This document shows, in pieces, positions 24,701 through 34,341 of a DNA stretch of 64,000 nucleotides. Source of the stretch: Microdochium bolleyi. Taxonomy: Eukaryota; Ascomycota; Sordariomycetes; Xylariales; Microdochiaceae. The position numbers were made by a program, and so were the translations under genes. The first letter of the stretch is position 1, and the number at the start of each line of letters is the position of its first letter. Under the pieces are notes generated by a model that ran no database searches, was not told where the DNA came from, and saw only the letters and a program-made list of their open reading frames with translations. Location of the stretch: contig KQ964247.1 of NCBI GenBank assembly GCA_001566295.1, forward strand, positions 1,054,001-1,118,000, read 5' to 3'.

Positions 24701-25598
24701 AGGCGCCTCTCCGCCCGTGGTGGCCGTGCCAGCCCCGCGGCGGCAGACTGTGCGTCTGCGTATCCACCCTCGACCAATCTCACGGCGGACGCGGCTTGCC
24801 CCACAGCCACCCAATAGCGTCGCCCAAAGGCCATCCTCCTTGCTCGCTAGCCTGCTTTCGGCAGGAGCGCCCATAACAAATAAAGCTTGACGGACGGTCC
24901 GCCACACCAGCAGATTGACTGCGAGGATTGTCTGTTCGGCCAGCCAAGCTGAACTGTAGCTGCGCGGAGCGTCATCCGCGGCTACCAGAACAGATCTATG
25001 ACAGTTATGCACATCAGGACATACGAAGTACTCATGTTCAGACTCTCCGCTGGCCATGGGCGATATGGAGGCCATCAGCGCAGCCCTGGAGCTGACGGAA
25101 GCCTGCCTGCCTGGGCTTGCTGGATAAGTGGAGCAAGCTCCTTCCCGCCAATACCTCGAAGGTCCTTGCCCGCCCTCCACCCTCGACATCCCATCCATCC
25201 CCGCCCCTCTTCCCTGCTGCGCCTGCCAATCGGCTGCTCCTGGCCAGCACCCACGCACGCGCCAGCCTGCAGGTAGCCCCGTACACAGTGTGCGTAGCAA
25301 GTGCCCAGGTGATGGAGCGCGCCTCCCCCCAGACAGTCCCAAGCGTGCCTTCCCCCCAGCTCTGAAGGAAGCACAGATCACTGCAACCCCCAGCCCTTGA
25401 ATTCTGGCGCGCCCGCCTTTCCAGGTTCCAACCCAACTTGGGCCATTCTACTTCAAGGCACCCTCTCCGCCCAGGTCAAATCCAGAAGAAGTAAGGCCGA
25501 CGACCAAACCCGTATCTCCATTTTTTGCCTTTTTCGTTCGTGATACCTCGTTGTCAGTCGTCAGTCGCGATCGCGACCGACACACCTCTCAAAGCACC

Positions 25599-26658
25599 AT
25601 GGCCGACATTGCAGACCAGCACGACCAGACCTCCCCCAACGACCTCGATGACAACCACGTCGGCAACGGCGGCGCCAGCGAGAACCGCGGTGTCAAGCGC
25701 CAGCGCGCCATCCAGGACGACGACGATGACGATGACGAGAAGGGCGGCCGCGAGCGTCGCAAGATCGAAATCAAGTTCATCAGCGACAAGTCGCGTCGCC
25801 ACATTACCTTCTCGAAGAGAAAAGCTGGCATCATGAAGAAGGTATGCATCCACGCGCGGCAGCAGCAAAGCCTTTCCCAAACAAGCGAGCAGCCTGTCTT
25901 CATTTCTTATTCGGATGGACCTCCCATACTCAGCACCTTCCCGGGCGCCGACAGCTTCGCAACCTGCGTCGCGCATGGTCGCTTGTGCGTCCACTTGGGC
26001 ATTGTTGTTGATGTGCACGGCTGGCAAGCCCAATGCCTTTGCAAGCCTTGCGGATTGCAGTCAACGCCGTGGTCGGATTAGCCAGTGCACAACCGCGACG
26101 AGCCCTCTGCCTCATCACTTGTCCATACAGCCCCAATTATCAGGCTTGTCAGAAGCAATGCTAACATTCTTCGCTGCTAGGCTTACGAACTTTCCGTCCT
26201 GACTGGCACCCAAGTACTCCTGCTGGTTGTTTCCGAGACTGGCTTGGTTTACACCTTTACGACACCAAAGCTGCAGCCCCTGGTCACAAAAGCCGAGGGC
26301 AAGAACTTGATCCAGGTATGATCTGTTTGATAGAGACCCTTGTTGCCTTTGCACCGTGCTGATGCAGTTTTATCAGGCTTGCTTGAACGCGCCGGAGCCC
26401 ACTCCGGGCAACGAGAACGGCGTCGACGACAACCAGGTCGAGTCCCCTGAGGAACCTCCTGCACATCTGCCTCCCCAGGCCGCTCGGCCAGGCATGCCCC
26501 AGAACCCTCATATGCCTCCGAACTACATGCAGAATGTGCCTGTCGACCCACAGTCGGCACTCGCCTACCAGTACGGTATGCAGCAGCGACCAGGCCCAGG
26601 CCCTTACGGCATGCCACCACAGTCGGGCATGCCGCAGCACTCGACTCACCAGTCGTGA
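25599..26658 (+). CDS. MCM1: Mcm1/SRF-type MADS-box transcription factor
   Basis: Three exons, 25599-25841, 26181-26315 and 26377-26658, encode 219 residues. Introns begin GTATGC and GTATGA; the first (339 bases) has a GCTAAC branch near its end. The N-terminus is acidic (an Asp run at 40-46). The MADS domain spans about 50-108, split by intron 1 exactly after GIMKK, with the SRF-type signature KIEIKFISDKSRRHITFSKR and then LLLVVSETGLVYTFTTPKL. The C-terminal third is Pro/Met/Gln rich (a probable activation domain). As in other fungi it should act with pheromone, mating-type and cell-cycle cofactors on CC(A/T)6GG sites. Two AG acceptors at 26366-26367 and 26375-26376 are both in frame; I use the downstream one. 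Confidence 0.95.
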
Positions 26659-27439
26659 GTGGCATTAGCGAAAACGACACTGCCTTGCGCTCGCTTGATA
26701 CCCACCATAACGCAATCATGAGGTTATGTTTTCTGCTCAAGGCATGTCGACTTTTCGACCGGTTTTCGCCATGGATATGGTGCTCTGGAGTTTTTCGGTC
26801 AATGTGGGACGTTATCTCGATCAGCTTTGGCCAGATCATCGCGCTCTCCAGCCCTCATCACGTCTCTACACCGATCTCTCTCTCACTTCTCGAAGCCCGC
26901 ATACGGGCTACGTCGGATGAGCTCGAGTGGTCATTCAGTGCCTTGAGCCCTCAATTTCTTTTGTACAGTGGTCCGCATCCACTGAGCATGCAGTCCTGGG
27001 ATCTCCCGAAGCATCAGTACACACTAAACTCTGGAACCACGTTAAGGCTCCATCATTTATCATCAAACTTGAACACTTCGGGCTCGGAGCAAACACATTT
27101 GTCCGTCTCGAAAAGCCATGGGCTATGCTGCTGGGAGCTACACCAAGGCTATTCTCTTGGTGCCTTTCTGTGTACCTCGAGAGCAAAGCAATGCTGCAGC
27201 GAAATGGAGACCTGGAGCATCTCGCGTTCGATGAGGATATGTAACAGTAGAGAGATTGTTAATTTTACATGCACGGGGGCGAGGCCTACGGACATTTGCT
27301 CATTGACATGTGCCTTTCCACTTCAGCTAATGTGAGCCAATTCTGTGCTTGTGGCTGGCAGAAATGTAGCAGAGGACGCCCTGTGCATGCAAGTCTATTG
27401 TTCCGTGATTCTTGCTCTATCAGATGGGGCAAACTCCAA
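26659..27439. other. Convergent intergenic region, MCM1 / ADE4
   Basis: MCM1 and ADE4 converge across 781 bp. The ORF at 26655-27335 overlaps the MCM1 3' end, has no motif and is probably spurious. The region should hold both 3' UTRs. Confidence 0.45.
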
Positions 27440-29504
27440 TCAGTGCCTCTCGCGATCCGTGGCGATGTTGTGCATGCTAATGTCCTCCTGAATCCTGGGG
27501 TGCTGCATCATCTCCGCAGTCCTGCCTTCCTCCTCGCGACGCGCCCGGCTCGACGGTCGTTCGCCATCGTCCTTTTCCCCTCTCCGTTTTGAGCCGTTCC
27601 CTTCCTCTGCCGCGCCTCCGCTCGCAAGCTCGTGGCCATTCCCGGCACTTGCTCCACCAATTGAGCCATTGGTGGCTGCGCGGATGGCCGCCTCCTCTTC
27701 CGTGGCCGTGGCTGGAGCAGCGGTCATCGTGGGCCCGCTGCTCGCGACCTGCGCCGGGGTGGCAAACTTGCGCTTCTGGCCCCGCAGCGCGGATAGGTGC
27801 TCAAAGTAACCCTCAGGCACGGGGGTGACATAGGATCCACAGAAGACGCCGACCTCGAAGCCCGTTGGGCCTCCTTCAGGAGAGAGGTCGAGGCACGCGG
27901 CCTTAAGGTCGTCGAGGTCCTGGTAAATCACCTCCTCGGCATCGACTGTATCAAAGGGAAGGCGCAGTCAGCGATGTGTGTCTCTGGGTGCAAAGCTGGG
28001 GAGGAATTGCTAGGGCTTTGAGAAGAGGGGCCAGATAAGAACTCACTGGCTTTAGCAATGGCGAAGCGGTCTTTGTCCGAGGCGATGAGCTCCGAGGGGG
28101 AGGCCAGGTCGATGCCGCTAAGATGTTGGTCAGCATACACATTACAAGTCCAGCACAATTAAGGACAACACAAGCGAGACATACTAGATGTGAGGATGCG
28201 TGATGGGCGGCGCACAGCTGGAGAAGATGACCTTCTTGGCGCCGCTCTCCCTCGCCATGGCGACAATCTCCCTGCTAGTGGTGCCGCGGACGATGCTGTC
28301 GTCAACCAACAGGACCGTGCGGCCCGCAAACTCGGACGGGATAGTCGATAGCTTGCGACGCACGCCCTTCACACGGGCCCCCTGACCGGGCATGATGAAT
28401 GTCCGGAAGACGTAGCGATTCTTGACGAAACCGTGACAGTAAGGCTTCTTGAGCTTCTCAGCAACTGTAGCGGCTGATGTGTTGGATGTCTCAGGTACGG
28501 GGATAACGGCGTCGATTTCTGCAACCCCCTCAGGCCCGAGCAGCTCGAGGATCTTGTCGGCGAGCTTGTAGCCCATGCGCTGCCTGCTGTCGTGGACGTT
28601 GATGCCATCGAGGACCGAGTCCGGACGGGCAAAGTAGACATACTCGAAGATATCAGGCGTGTAGCCCATGGCTTCATGGACCTGCTTGAAGACTGGGGCG
28701 TGGCTCTTGCGGATGAAGACGGCTTCGCCGGGCTTGATGTCGCGGATGTTCGAGAAGCCGAGCTGGCGCAGCGCGATTGACTCCGAGGCCAACATATAGT
28801 CCTTGGTTCCCGGAAGCGTACGGGAGTCGCGCTCGCCCATGAGCAGGGGGCGGATGCCGTACGGGTCCCGGAAGCCAAAGACACCAAATCCGGCAATCAT
28901 AGCGGTGCACGCCCACCCGCCCGTGCAGCGCTTGTACATGCGGGACAGGGCACTGAAAATGTCTTCCGTGTTGACACGAGCCTTCTTGGTCTCATTGAGC
29001 TCGTTGGCAAAGATGTTAAGCATAAGCTCGCTGTCGCTCGACGTGTTGATGTGCCGGTGGGCAACCTGGTCGAGGTACGTCCGCAGCTCGGCGGCGTTGA
29101 CGAGGTTGCCGTTGTGCGCCATGCAGATGCCGTAGGGGCTGTTGACATAGAAAGGCTGGGCTTCGGAGCTGGCGCTCGTGCCGGCAGTCGGGTAGCGCAA
29201 GTGGCCGATGCCCATCGAGCCGGGGAGGTCCTGGAGACGCGCGCCGTCGCTAAAGACCTTGGCTGCCATGCCATTGCCCTTGGCTTGGTAGATGCGGCCT
29301 CCGGCGGCACATGTCGCGATACCACTGTTCCTGCGTTAGCCTTGGAGTGCCTGACGACTCTGTGCGGCCGAGAGTGACATACCAAGCATCTTGACCTCTG
29401 TGTTGCAAGAAGTAAAGAGCCTCGTGGAGGTCGATCGCAGTCTGGCAAGGGGCGTCCGGGTTGTCGCCAATGTGGCCGAGGATGAGACCGAGGATTCCGC
29501 ACAT
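27440..29504 (-). CDS. ADE4: Amidophosphoribosyltransferase (glutamine PRPP amidotransferase)
   Basis: Four exons, 29504-29383, 29324-28185, 28117-28047 and 27945-27440, encode 612 residues. Donors are GTATGT, GTATGT and GTGAGT. The protein begins MCGILG, so Cys2 is the glutaminase nucleophile exposed after Met removal; the class II glutamine amidotransferase domain covers about 1-250 and includes RYPTAGTSASSEAQPF and AHNGN. The phosphoribosyltransferase domain carries the PRPP loop VLLVDDSIVRGTTSREIV. The enzyme makes 5-phosphoribosylamine, the first committed step of purine synthesis. The C-terminal roughly 110 residues are low complexity (Ala/Glu/Arg/Ser) and extend beyond the conserved core; they follow an intact conserved end (GSYVTPVPEGYFEHLSALRG). 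Confidence 0.95.
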
Positions 29505-29715
29505 CTTGATGGTACTGCTAAATCTTGATCGCGACTATTGTTAGCCATGTGATCCTCGACATAAAGCTCGAGAAGGTGTGCTACGTGTAATCGTGTAGGG
29601 AGTGCGCATCGATCAGAATAAATTGTCTCCGCAGCGTATAGCTAGGCAGTCGAACATTTAAATTTTTGAAAAGAATTCATCATATGAGTACGCAGGGACA
29701 AGGGAGGTTGAGGTT

Positions 29716-29961
29716 TCAGGCAAAGGAGTGATCCTCGGATAGACGATCGCTGTAGCTTCGGAAGACCTCGGCCGTGGAGGGAACGGTGACGAGATCGGTG
29801 GGAAACACCTCTGCCGGTGTAAACACGTGCATACCTTTCGAAATATGCAGTAGACAGTGCTCTTTCGTCTTAACGACGCTCAATCGATCGTCGGGGGGCG
29901 CGGGGTTCAGGAGCAGCTGCTGGCAGTCGCTCGTTGGAGGTTGCGATGCTAGACGACGAGC
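29716..29961 (-). CDS. Coding-like small ORF just upstream of ADE4
   Basis: A minus-strand frame is open for 81 codons before its TGA at 29718-29716. It reads convincingly protein-like: NPAPPDDRLSVVKTKEHCLL, then HISKGMHVFTPAEVF and TAEVFRSYSDRLSEDHSFA at the end. The only ATG in frame is at 29832, giving 38 residues. An upstream exon starting at the ATG at 30092 (MSSSANGLVQRAVASC) could be joined at the CTAG acceptor before 29948 or at CCAG further on, but I see no strong donor, so the 5' structure is unresolved. The stop lies 211 bases before the ADE4 ATG, so this may be a separate small gene or a long upstream ORF in the ADE4 leader. No homologous family is recognised. Confidence 0.4.
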   Translation of the reverse strand, partial: ARRLASQPPTSDCQQLLLNPAPPDDRLSVVKTKEHCLLHISKGMHVFTPAEVFPTDLVTVPSTAEVFRSYSDRLSEDHSFA

Positions 29962-31017
29962 TCAATAAGACATCCGGCCGGCTGGGACAAGTGGAAAAGA
30001 CAAGATCAGGGAATTGGGTGCAAGAGAGAGGGCACGAATGCGCTGCAGGAGGCGACGGCACGTTGGACGAGGCCGTTGGCGGAGGACGACATGGTGCTCG
30101 AGTAAGGACGTAGCGGGAGTGGGAAGGGGAGGTTGCGATAGCAATTTTTTTTCTTAGCGGTTTGGCGTGCAGCACCTGCAGGCGGCTTCGGCGCATGGAA
30201 CAGCACGGGGCAGGAGCCACCCGGCGAGAGTCTCCGGTCCGGCACGAGGCCCGTGACCAACAATCAAAGCGGGCGCTGTAACGGCGGGGCAGCTAGATAA
30301 GGCCACCAGAGGCGGGGCCGTCTTGTCAGGTGCCGTAATAGGCGCAGGAGGCATATGGCAGCTGCAACTCATTCAACGCTCCCTCATGGACGGATCCAGG
30401 ACACTGGTGTTCCCTGTCTTTAGCTGGTGGCGGCGCGGTGCGTGATCGGCTGCCCAGCCGGACCTGCAGACGCACTCTGCAACGTCTAGGCATCGGGATG
30501 CTCGCCAGCTCGAGTGGCGTCTGGTCGGCCAAGATGCAGCAGATGTGCATACAGAAAGAGCCAGTATACACAGGCACAAGCCCCGGGCTGAGGCTGACAA
30601 CTTAAGCTGTAAATACCTGCAGGTATGGTCAAAGAAGGCGAGCGGGAGGCTCGTTTTACGGCAATGCGAGATGGCTGCGGGGCCGACTTCGACATGCCTT
30701 CAGGCAATCCGGCCACTCGCGTAGTCAGCATGACTTAATCGCTTGTAAGCACGCTGCGGCCCCGCATTTCTGACGAGCAAAGGAGGTTCTGCACCAATCA
30801 CAGTACACGGATTTGTTCCAGGGCGGCGTTCTAGCTTTGCATCATCGTCCACTTCAAAGCACATCAGTCAGCCACGCAAGTGCCGAGAGAGCCTCTAGGT
30901 CAGGATTATCAAATACATGCCAAATCCTCTCCTCACCTTTTCCAGTCTTTTCAGATCTCCTTCTCCGACCTTCGACCTCTCTTGGAAGACACTAGCCTGG
31001 CCCCATCCCGAGTATAA
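29962..31017. other. Intergenic between the ADE4 upstream ORF and pirin
   Basis: Promoter territory for the minus-strand ADE4 side and the plus-strand pirin gene. A possible first exon of the small upstream ORF (ATG at 30092, minus) lies within. A C/T-rich leader-like stretch precedes pirin at 30920-31010. Nothing else was recognised. Confidence 0.4.
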
Positions 31018-31018
31018 A
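31013..31018 (+). promoter_or_regulatory. TATAAA element overlapping the first pirin ATG
   Basis: TATAAA ends at the A of the first in-frame ATG (31018). If it works as a TATA box, transcripts starting 30 or more bases later would skip that ATG and begin translation at 31225 or 31246. Confidence 0.4.
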
Positions 31019-32100
31019 TGCAGCGTCTCGGACTTGCCCTGTCAATTCTGGTCGTTTTCGTTTCCATCATCGCATTCAACTCACAATCCGCTTCTCACCT
31101 GCTCCAACAAGCACTCTCACTGTTCAAGACAGCAACCACACCACAGCAGCACCCAGCCGCCGAGATATCGCCAACCACGGGGGGCATCACCACGGCCACA
31201 GCCATTTCCACCACCGCAGAGCCCATGAACACAGTCAAGACAGCCATGGCCAAGACACTCTCACACGCAAAGATCACGCCGCACCGGTCCGCCACGCGCG
31301 GCCATGGCGACCACGGCTGGCTCAACACATATCACAGCTTTTCGTTTGCCGACTGGTACAACCCGAGCTTCACTCATTTCGGCAGCCTGCGCGTCCTCAA
31401 CGAGGACCGCGTCAAGGCCAACTCGGGCTTCCCCACGCACCCGCACCGCGACTTTGAGATCTTCAGCTACATCCTGTCCGGCGAACTCACACACCGCGAC
31501 AGCATGCTCGCCAAGGGCGCCGAGGGCGGGCAGTCGGACAAGTTCTTCCGCATGCACCGCGGCGACGTGCAGTTCACCACGGGCGGCACTGGCATCGCGC
31601 ACTCCGAGTTCAACGAGCACGCCAAGGACACGGTGCACTTCCTGCAGATCTGGGCGATCCCCTGGAAGCGCGGGCTCACCCCGCGCTACCACACGCGGCA
31701 CTTTGGCGACGACGAGAAGCGCAAGGGCTTCGTTCCCATCCTGAGCCCGCTCAAGGGCGGCGAGGACGCGACCGCCGAGCAGGAGAAGGCCGCCGAGCCC
31801 ACCATCCCGGACACCATCCCGATCCATGCGGACTTTGTCATGGCCGCCGGCCTGGTCCCCGCGGGACAGAAGTTCGAGTGGACCGTCGGCGGCAAGGCGA
31901 CCCAGGCGAACAAGCGCAAGGTCTTCATCCACGTGCCGATGACCAAGAAGGGCAAGACGCAGGTCCGGATCGACGGCCGCGACGAGGTCTACGGCGAGGG
32001 CGACGGCGCCTTCATCGATAATGTGCACGCCGGCGACAAGCTCTCGGTCGAGAGCGTCGGCGAGGTTGAGGCCGAGGTCGTCGTGCTGGACACTGCTTAG
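31018..32100 (+). CDS. Pirin-family bicupin protein
   Basis: Single exon, 360 residues from the first ATG. Residues 1-25 form a hydrophobic signal-anchor-like segment (LGLALSILVVFVSIIAF), followed by a Thr/Ala/Pro-rich linker; the pirin core starts near 78 (KTLSHAKITPHRSATRGHGD). The N-terminal cupin has the metal-binding HPHRDFE and HRGDVQFTTGGTGIAHSEF motifs with the expected His/His/His/Glu ligands; the C-terminal cupin is the degenerate second half. Pirins are iron proteins with quercetinase-like or redox-sensing roles; the role here is unknown. In-frame ATGs at 31225 and 31246 would yield a plain soluble pirin of about 291 or 284 residues, so both an anchored and a soluble form are possible. 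Confidence 0.92.
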   Translation: MQRLGLALSILVVFVSIIAFNSQSASHLLQQALSLFKTATTPQQHPAAEISPTTGGITTATAISTTAEPMNTVKTAMAKTLSHAKITPHRSATRGHGDHGWLNTYHSFSFADWYNPSFTHFGSLRVLNEDRVKANSGFPTHPHRDFEIFSYILSGELTHRDSMLAKGAEGGQSDKFFRMHRGDVQFTTGGTGIAHSEFNEHAKDTVHFLQIWAIPWKRGLTPRYHTRHFGDDEKRKGFVPILSPLKGGEDATAEQEKAAEPTIPDTIPIHADFVMAAGLVPAGQKFEWTVGGKATQANKRKVFIHVPMTKKGKTQVRIDGRDEVYGEGDGAFIDNVHAGDKLSVESVGEVEAEVVVLDTA

Positions 32101-32863
32101 CTTCGGCTCGCAGTACAGGAATGTTCTCACGGACGGGGAACAAATTGTATACAATGATAGGAGGGAGGCAGGAATAGACTGATTATATAGCTTACGTAGC
32201 TCTTCTTTATGATACCAATAACTCGGAAGACTCCGAAGGCGTGACTAGGTTGTGGACATTGTGACCAACTCTGTGAACTGTGCCTGAACAGTATCGCCTT
32301 TGCAACGGTGTACACGCCGTTCGAACCCCAGTTTGGAACATTCCAAGCTCAGGGACACTGGTACTATGACAGATACAAGATCTGGAAGCTATATGACGTT
32401 GGACTTACATGGAAAAAGGCGTCTCAATTGGCCAATGGTTCCCGCGCGTTTATCATTTGTAGGCCATGCCTTTTTCGTCTTGCATGCATCGATGCGCCAG
32501 GGCACCGACTAGAGATTTTGTGCATCGTTCATTCATCCATGTCTTTTGGCACTGGCCTCGTGGCTCAATCCAGCCCTAAGGAGTCGCCGAGCGAATGAGA
32601 GCACGTGCTGTAAAATAGCACCGTCGCAGTCTTTGAGTTCGTGGTCCGATCTTGTCATCCAAGGCCAAGCATGACAGTTGCTGGTGCCTGCCTCTTCCCA
32701 AGCGACATGAGCCATCCTTGCTGTCCAGCACTTGCCTGAATGGGACATCATTGCGACGCAGGTGGCGGGCCGAATGGCCACAGGCGGGAGATTGGCAGTC
32801 TAGCATGGGTCTCTCTACCTGGCTCGCCTTGTTGGCTCCTAGGGCTGGCGTAGTAAGGCCCCT

Positions 32864-32879
32864 CCCCCCCCCCCCCCCC
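32864..32879. repeat. Poly-C homopolymer run
   Basis: Sixteen consecutive C residues in noncoding sequence; the length may be unreliable because of sequencing slippage. Confidence 0.9.
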
Positions 32880-34137
32880 AATCAAGGTCCACAGAGGGCT
32901 GAGATGGTCTGATGAGAGGGGAGGGGAGGGGACTCGCTGCTGCTTTGTGCATTTAATGTCCGGATCGCCGACAAGCTCGGACTCTCTCTAGAGCCGCCGG
33001 AAGGTCCAGATTCCTGGGCCGGCGACCGAGGCCTGAGCTTCTCCGAGTGACAGAACTCTGTCTGGATGTCTCACAGTTGGCAACACTCAGCCGCCCACAT
33101 CATCGCCCGTTGCAGCCACACTTTATTCCTCCACCGGCTTTCTTGAATCCACGCTAGATGCACAGGAACTGCACCACCGCCACTTAGGCCAGTCGCGATG
33201 TGGACGGGAAGCAATAGCCCGCTCCACCCCTAGGGCGCTTGGCCTGTGTTCGATGTCTGTGTGGTCGCTTGGTTTGCATAACATAGTCCCAGCCCATGGT
33301 TGCCACCAATCGTTCCTCGGCTCTTCGCGCCGGCCGAGTCTTAAGATGAGAAGGGTTCCTTGGTGCACACGTTCCTGGGTGCTTAACAGTGAAGGGTACG
33401 CGACCCGTCCACAGGCCGAAGCGGACGAGGCTGCCAGCGCGGACTCAGGCAACCCTTCCAGATCCGTCACGTTCCTCCGCGGCCCATGCCATGGTGCCCT
33501 CGCCCTTTCAAAACGCCTCCCCCTGCCCGCGTTCCTGCATTGCTGCCAACCGAGGCAGGCGAGCGCAGGGGCACCTGATGACAGCAAGCAGGAAATGCAC
33601 TTTGTCATTTGCAGCTCGCATGCGGGTGGGTGGTCAGACGAGCATGCAGGCGGCCATTGGTCCCCGGGACCCTCTCGTATGGATGTTGGTTGTCTTCCGA
33701 GCCACCGGGCTTGCAGTAGCGCCGGAGCCCGGCTACTTCTGTCCGACTTGCAGGGCAGGGCTCGACAGGATCCGATCGACTCTCGGTTCCTGCATACTGC
33801 GTGCTATGCTCTGCACGTTGGCTAAGCTTTCGAGCGAGGGTCCACGCTGTCTGTTGGTCGGCTAGCCTGGCTCCAGGGACCAACTTCCGCGAGTGCCTGC
33901 AGGGCTAGCCCTTGGGACGTTGTGGGTTCCATGTCCACCGGGGAGGAGGCACTCCATCGTGAAGAGTCTTGTGCCTCGACCGGGCAATGTTGGCTCCCAC
34001 CGAGCCTGTCAGGGGCTGGGGCTGGTGCTGCCTCTGGTGTGGGTAGCAGGACCACCCACGAAGATGCCTAGGCGACGTGAAAGTGCACTTACACCGTTGA
34101 GATGCGTACTAAAGGCGAGTGTGGCTTGCCGTCACGG

Positions 34138-34196
34138 CTCTTCTCGCTCTCTCTCTCTCTCCTCTCTCTCTTCTCTCCTTCTCTTGTCTCTCCAAG
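34138..34196 (+). promoter_or_regulatory. CT-rich tract upstream of the chitinase
   Basis: An almost pure C/T stretch of about 59 bases stands some 150-200 bases before the ATG. Pyrimidine tracts near the start site are common in strongly expressed fungal genes that lack a TATA box, and none is visible here. Confidence 0.5.
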
Positions 34197-34341
34197 TGAT
34201 CGGGCTTTGGATATCTTTTGATCATTGCAGACTTTGGTTTGCGTCCCTTCTTTGTTGAAGCATACACTCTCTAATCTGGTTTCGACCACCTTACTCTCTT
34301 TGATATCCCAAGACCGAGTCTTCACTCACCCACTCGAGACC

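Larger units (their letters stand above)
19920..25598. other. Gene-poor interval, 5.7 kb, upstream of PLS1 and MCM1
   Basis: PLS1 (minus) and MCM1 (plus) diverge from the ends of this stretch. It contains one tRNA-Asp-like gene (21477-21548), a 4-fold 7-base repeat (21678-21705) and many short overlapping ORFs, the largest 237 codons on the minus strand at 24668-25381, none with recognisable motifs. The last kilobase before MCM1 has C/T-rich sequence typical of a fungal leader. Long regulatory regions or noncoding RNAs are possible but not shown. Confidence 0.45.
32101..34341. other. Intergenic, 2.24 kb upstream of the chitinase
   Basis: No gene is supported. Features seen are a 16-base C run (32864-32879) and a long CT tract just before the chitinase (34138-34196). 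ORFs of up to 190 codons at 33253-33865 overlap on both strands without motifs. A tRNA B-box-like GTTCGAACCCC at about 32320 has no matching A box. Confidence 0.45.

Noticed and set aside
24668..25381. 237-codon minus-strand ORF before MCM1
   Set aside because: Overlaps other ORFs in all frames, has no conserved motif, and lies in promoter-like C/T-rich sequence.
31261..32154. 297-codon minus-strand ORF
   Set aside because: Antisense to the pirin cupin domains; Val/Ala/Asp-rich shadow.
32315..32330. B-box-like GTTCGAACCCC
   Set aside because: No A box or cloverleaf around it.
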